Below, piece by piece: positions 6,879-8,060 of a stretch of DNA of 8,060 nt (position 1 is the first letter of the stretch; each line of letters opens with the position of its first letter). The position numbers and the translations under genes are program-made. Source of the DNA: Methylobacterium sp. (lineage in GTDB: Bacteria; Pseudomonadota; Alphaproteobacteria; Rhizobiales; Beijerinckiaceae); contig JAJKJG010000153.1 in NCBI GenBank assembly GCA_021154065.1, positions 1 through 8,060 on the forward strand, given 5' to 3'. Under the pieces are notes generated by a model. The model saw only the letters and a program-made list of their open reading frames with translations. It did not search any database and had not been told where the DNA came from.

Positions 6879-6910
6879 AAGGGCGGTTCTTAGGAGCCGC
6901 CCTTTTCTTT
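6879..6910 (+). terminator. Intrinsic terminator, rightward
   Basis: AAGGGCGG (6879-6886) pairs with CCGCCCTT (6897-6904) over a 10-nt loop, followed by a T-rich run (TTTTCTTT across 6903-6910). It lies 85 nt before the first possible start of the aconitase remnant and would block read-through into it. Confidence 0.78.
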
Positions 6911-6994
6911 CGGCGCGGCCTTAGCCTAGCTGCACCGCATCCGAGTGACCGCGTTCGGCGGGCTTCCCTCTCGGCCCGGCCTCGCTTCGGCTTT

Positions 6995-7603
6995 GTGCGG
7001 CTTTGGCGACATGTTGAGCATGCAGGCCATAATCCGCTTGGCTTCCGGTCGGCGCACAACCTGCTCGCCAGCGCGATTCCGCCTGGCAACACTGTTCACG
7101 CCGGCAGCGGCGACGTCCTTCCGCTCTGGCGGGCCGCGGAGCGGTACGAGAGCGAGGGCGCCTCGCTCGTCCTTGTCGCGGGCGAGCGCTACGGCATGGG
7201 TTCGTCGCGGGATTGGGCGGCGAAAGGCCCCGGCCTTCTCGGCGTGCGGGCTGTCTTGGCGCTGAGCTTCGAGCGCATTCACCGCTCGAACCTGATCGGT
7301 ATGGGCATCCTGCCCCTGCGCCTTCCGTCCTCGTGCTCGCCGGAAGCGCTTGCGCTGAAACCGGGAGACACGATCGGGATCGCGATGGTGCCGGAGCGCC
7401 TGAAGCCGCGCACTCCCGTCGAGGTGGTCGTGCGCAGGGCAGGCGGCGAGACCGTCACGATCCATACCGTCGCGGCAATCGAGACCACCCTTGAGGTCGA
7501 AACGCTCGTGAGCGGCGGCCTCCTGCCCTATATCCTTCGGCGCGCACTCGTGGCGGACGAGCCTTCGGTGCAGGGAACAACCGAGGCACGAGCGATGCGT
7601 TGA
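6995..7603 (+). pseudogene. acnA: 5'-truncated aconitase (AcnA-type) remnant: C-terminal swivel domain only
   Basis: The open frame encodes about 200 residues matching the C-terminal domain of AcnA-type aconitate hydratase, a TCA-cycle enzyme of about 890 aa. Clear motifs are HNLLAS, LPLWRAAERY (42-51), GERYGMGSSRDWAAKG (63-78, with the Ser-Ser-Arg substrate loop at 70-72), SFERIHRSNLIGMG (91-104) and the terminal GGLLPYILR. Recognisable similarity begins near 7043; what lies before it does not look like aconitase. The domains carrying the iron-sulfur cysteines are missing, so it cannot be an active aconitase alone. The only early start is a GTG at 6995 with no Shine-Dalgarno, behind three terminators. 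The remaining part is well preserved, without stops, which suggests recent truncation. A stand-alone LeuD-like small subunit is less likely because the motifs are AcnA-like. Confidence 0.8.
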
Positions 7604-7847
7604 TCGGCTAGAGAGTGGTCTGCTGGCCGCAGGCAGACCTATCGACCTACTACTGGAATGTCCGCTCTTGGGAAGCCGAGATGCCGCCCTTTGCGACCGG
7701 GATGGGCGCGAAACAGCCGGGCGGCGGGAAGTGGCCGAAAGCGGCCGGTCCGCTTTGAAGCGCCAAAGCGCAGAAGCGGACCTAGGCCCCGCGCGAGCGG
7801 CTCATTAAGGCGACAGCGCTTGCGACGTGAATGTGCCTTGTCAGCGC
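7604..7847. other. Non-coding region with hairpins between the aconitase remnant and the binding-protein gene
   Basis: No supportable gene is seen on either strand. Just after the aconitase stop, GGTCTGC (7617-7623) pairs with GCAGACC (7633-7639) over 9 nt, without a T-tract. A longer hairpin lies at 7743-7788 and is listed separately. CCGAAAGCGG before the hairpin (7736-7745) also occurs at 5551-5560. Confidence 0.5.
7743..7788. repeat. Long imperfect hairpin (interrupted palindrome)
   Basis: GGTCCGCTT (7747-7755) and AAGCGGACC (7774-7782) form a perfect 9-bp inverted repeat. The 18-nt spacer holds a further small hairpin GCGC-CAAA-GCGC (7760-7771), and GGCC (7743-7746) can pair with GGCC (7785-7788) outside. 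There is no T-tract, so it is not a classic terminator. It could be an interspersed palindromic repeat unit or an RNA structure. Confidence 0.55.
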
Positions 7848-8060
7848 CTAGCGCGTACGATGATCGCCGACAGGGTCCATGCCGAATTTCTTGATGGCTG
7901 CGGTGGTGTGGTCCGATCCCAGGAAGTTGATCAGCTTCTTGGCTTGCACAGTGCGGTCAGAGGCGGGGACAATCGCGGCGGTAAACACCTGCACGAGTTG
8001 CGCCTGTTCCGGGAGCGGGCCGACGAGTTCGATGCCGGGCTGATTAATGAGCTCGCTCAC
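7848..8060 (-). CDS. Periplasmic substrate-binding protein, molybdate (ModA)-like, C-terminal part
   Basis: The leftward frame enters from the right edge and ends at TAG 7848, giving 70 residues of a protein usually near 250. The segment reads SELINQPGIELVGPLPEQAQ, then a strand-rich VFTAAIVPASD, then AKKLINFLGSDHTTAAIKKFGMDP. This order, with LVGPLP, a KKLINFL helix and a closing KKxGMDP, is typical of the last lobe of type 2 periplasmic binding proteins annotated as molybdate-binding or related. The first visible codon is GTG but is probably internal, since homologues have many residues before this segment. The signal peptide and ligand residues are outside the window, so ligand identity (molybdate, tungstate or an organic acid) is unproven. 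Confidence 0.75.
   Translation of the reverse strand: MSELINQPGIELVGPLPEQAQLVQVFTAAIVPASDRTVQAKKLINFLGSDHTTAAIKKFGMDPVGDHRTR

Larger units (their letters stand above)
6568..6994. other. Gene-poor stretch with clustered rightward terminators
   Basis: I see no supportable protein gene in these 427 bases on either strand. The main content is three strong intrinsic terminators, listed separately. A fourth, weaker candidate is CCCG-TAAT-CGGG followed by TTTT (6618-6633). TTGACG at 6592-6597 resembles a -35 box but has no good -10 at the right distance. Small non-coding RNAs ending at these terminators would be one explanation; none can be identified by sequence alone. Confidence 0.5.

Noticed and set aside
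6649..6924. Rightward 91-codon open frame across the terminator cluster
   Set aside because: It spans three intrinsic terminators, lacks a Shine-Dalgarno and has no recognisable motif.
6926..7465. Leftward 179-codon open frame opposite the aconitase remnant
   Set aside because: It is antisense to a segment with clear aconitase motifs, and no family is recognisable in its translation.
7617..7639. Hairpin after the aconitase stop considered as a terminator
   Set aside because: The 7-bp stem is real but no T-tract follows on either side, so I do not call it a terminator.
7658..7894. Rightward 78-codon open frame
   Set aside because: Arg-rich shadow over the hairpin region and the end of the leftward binding-protein gene; no start signal.

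Overview
The window is high-GC DNA with strong G/C bias at third codon positions. Its gene types and style suggest an alphaproteobacterium, perhaps of the Rhizobiales or Rhodospirillales. This is an inference from composition and protein style; there is no rRNA or other marker gene here.

Left part (1-5501): a catabolic or uptake locus. A fold-type IV PLP aminotransferase (leftward, C-terminus beyond the left edge) faces away from a complete five-gene branched-chain amino acid type ABC transporter running rightward: periplasmic binding protein (livK-like), two ATPases (livG, livF) and two permeases (livH, livM). The livG-livF and livH-livM pairs overlap and livF-livH are 3 nt apart, so these four form one tightly coupled translation unit. 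The 205-bp divergent control region carries an exact tandem pair of 19-nt repeats, a candidate operator. The binding protein would deliver an amino acid or amine-like ligand to LivHM/LivGF, and the adjacent transaminase could then process it. The transaminase looks more like the (R)-amine transaminase branch than like classical IlvE, so the substrate may not be a standard branched-chain amino acid.

Middle part (5502-6994): gene-poor. It holds one convincing small secreted basic protein (leftward, 81 aa, signal peptide plus Shine-Dalgarno), two weaker leftward mini-ORFs (a coiled-coil-like tail and a 33-aa single-helix membrane peptide), and three clear intrinsic terminators within about 260 bp, all pointing rightward, with a possible fourth. 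No convincing rightward gene lies in front of them. This looks like an accessory or rearranged patch.

Right part (6995-8060): a 5'-truncated remnant of an AcnA-type aconitase (only the C-terminal swivel domain), a 244-bp non-coding stretch with a long hairpin, and the C-terminal end of a leftward periplasmic binding protein of molybdate (ModA)-like type whose start lies beyond the right edge.

I found no CRISPR array, tRNA, rRNA, transposase or complete insertion sequence. Nothing here is clearly a new system. The best leads are the transaminase/transporter pairing, the tandem repeat operator, the terminator cluster and the small secreted protein.
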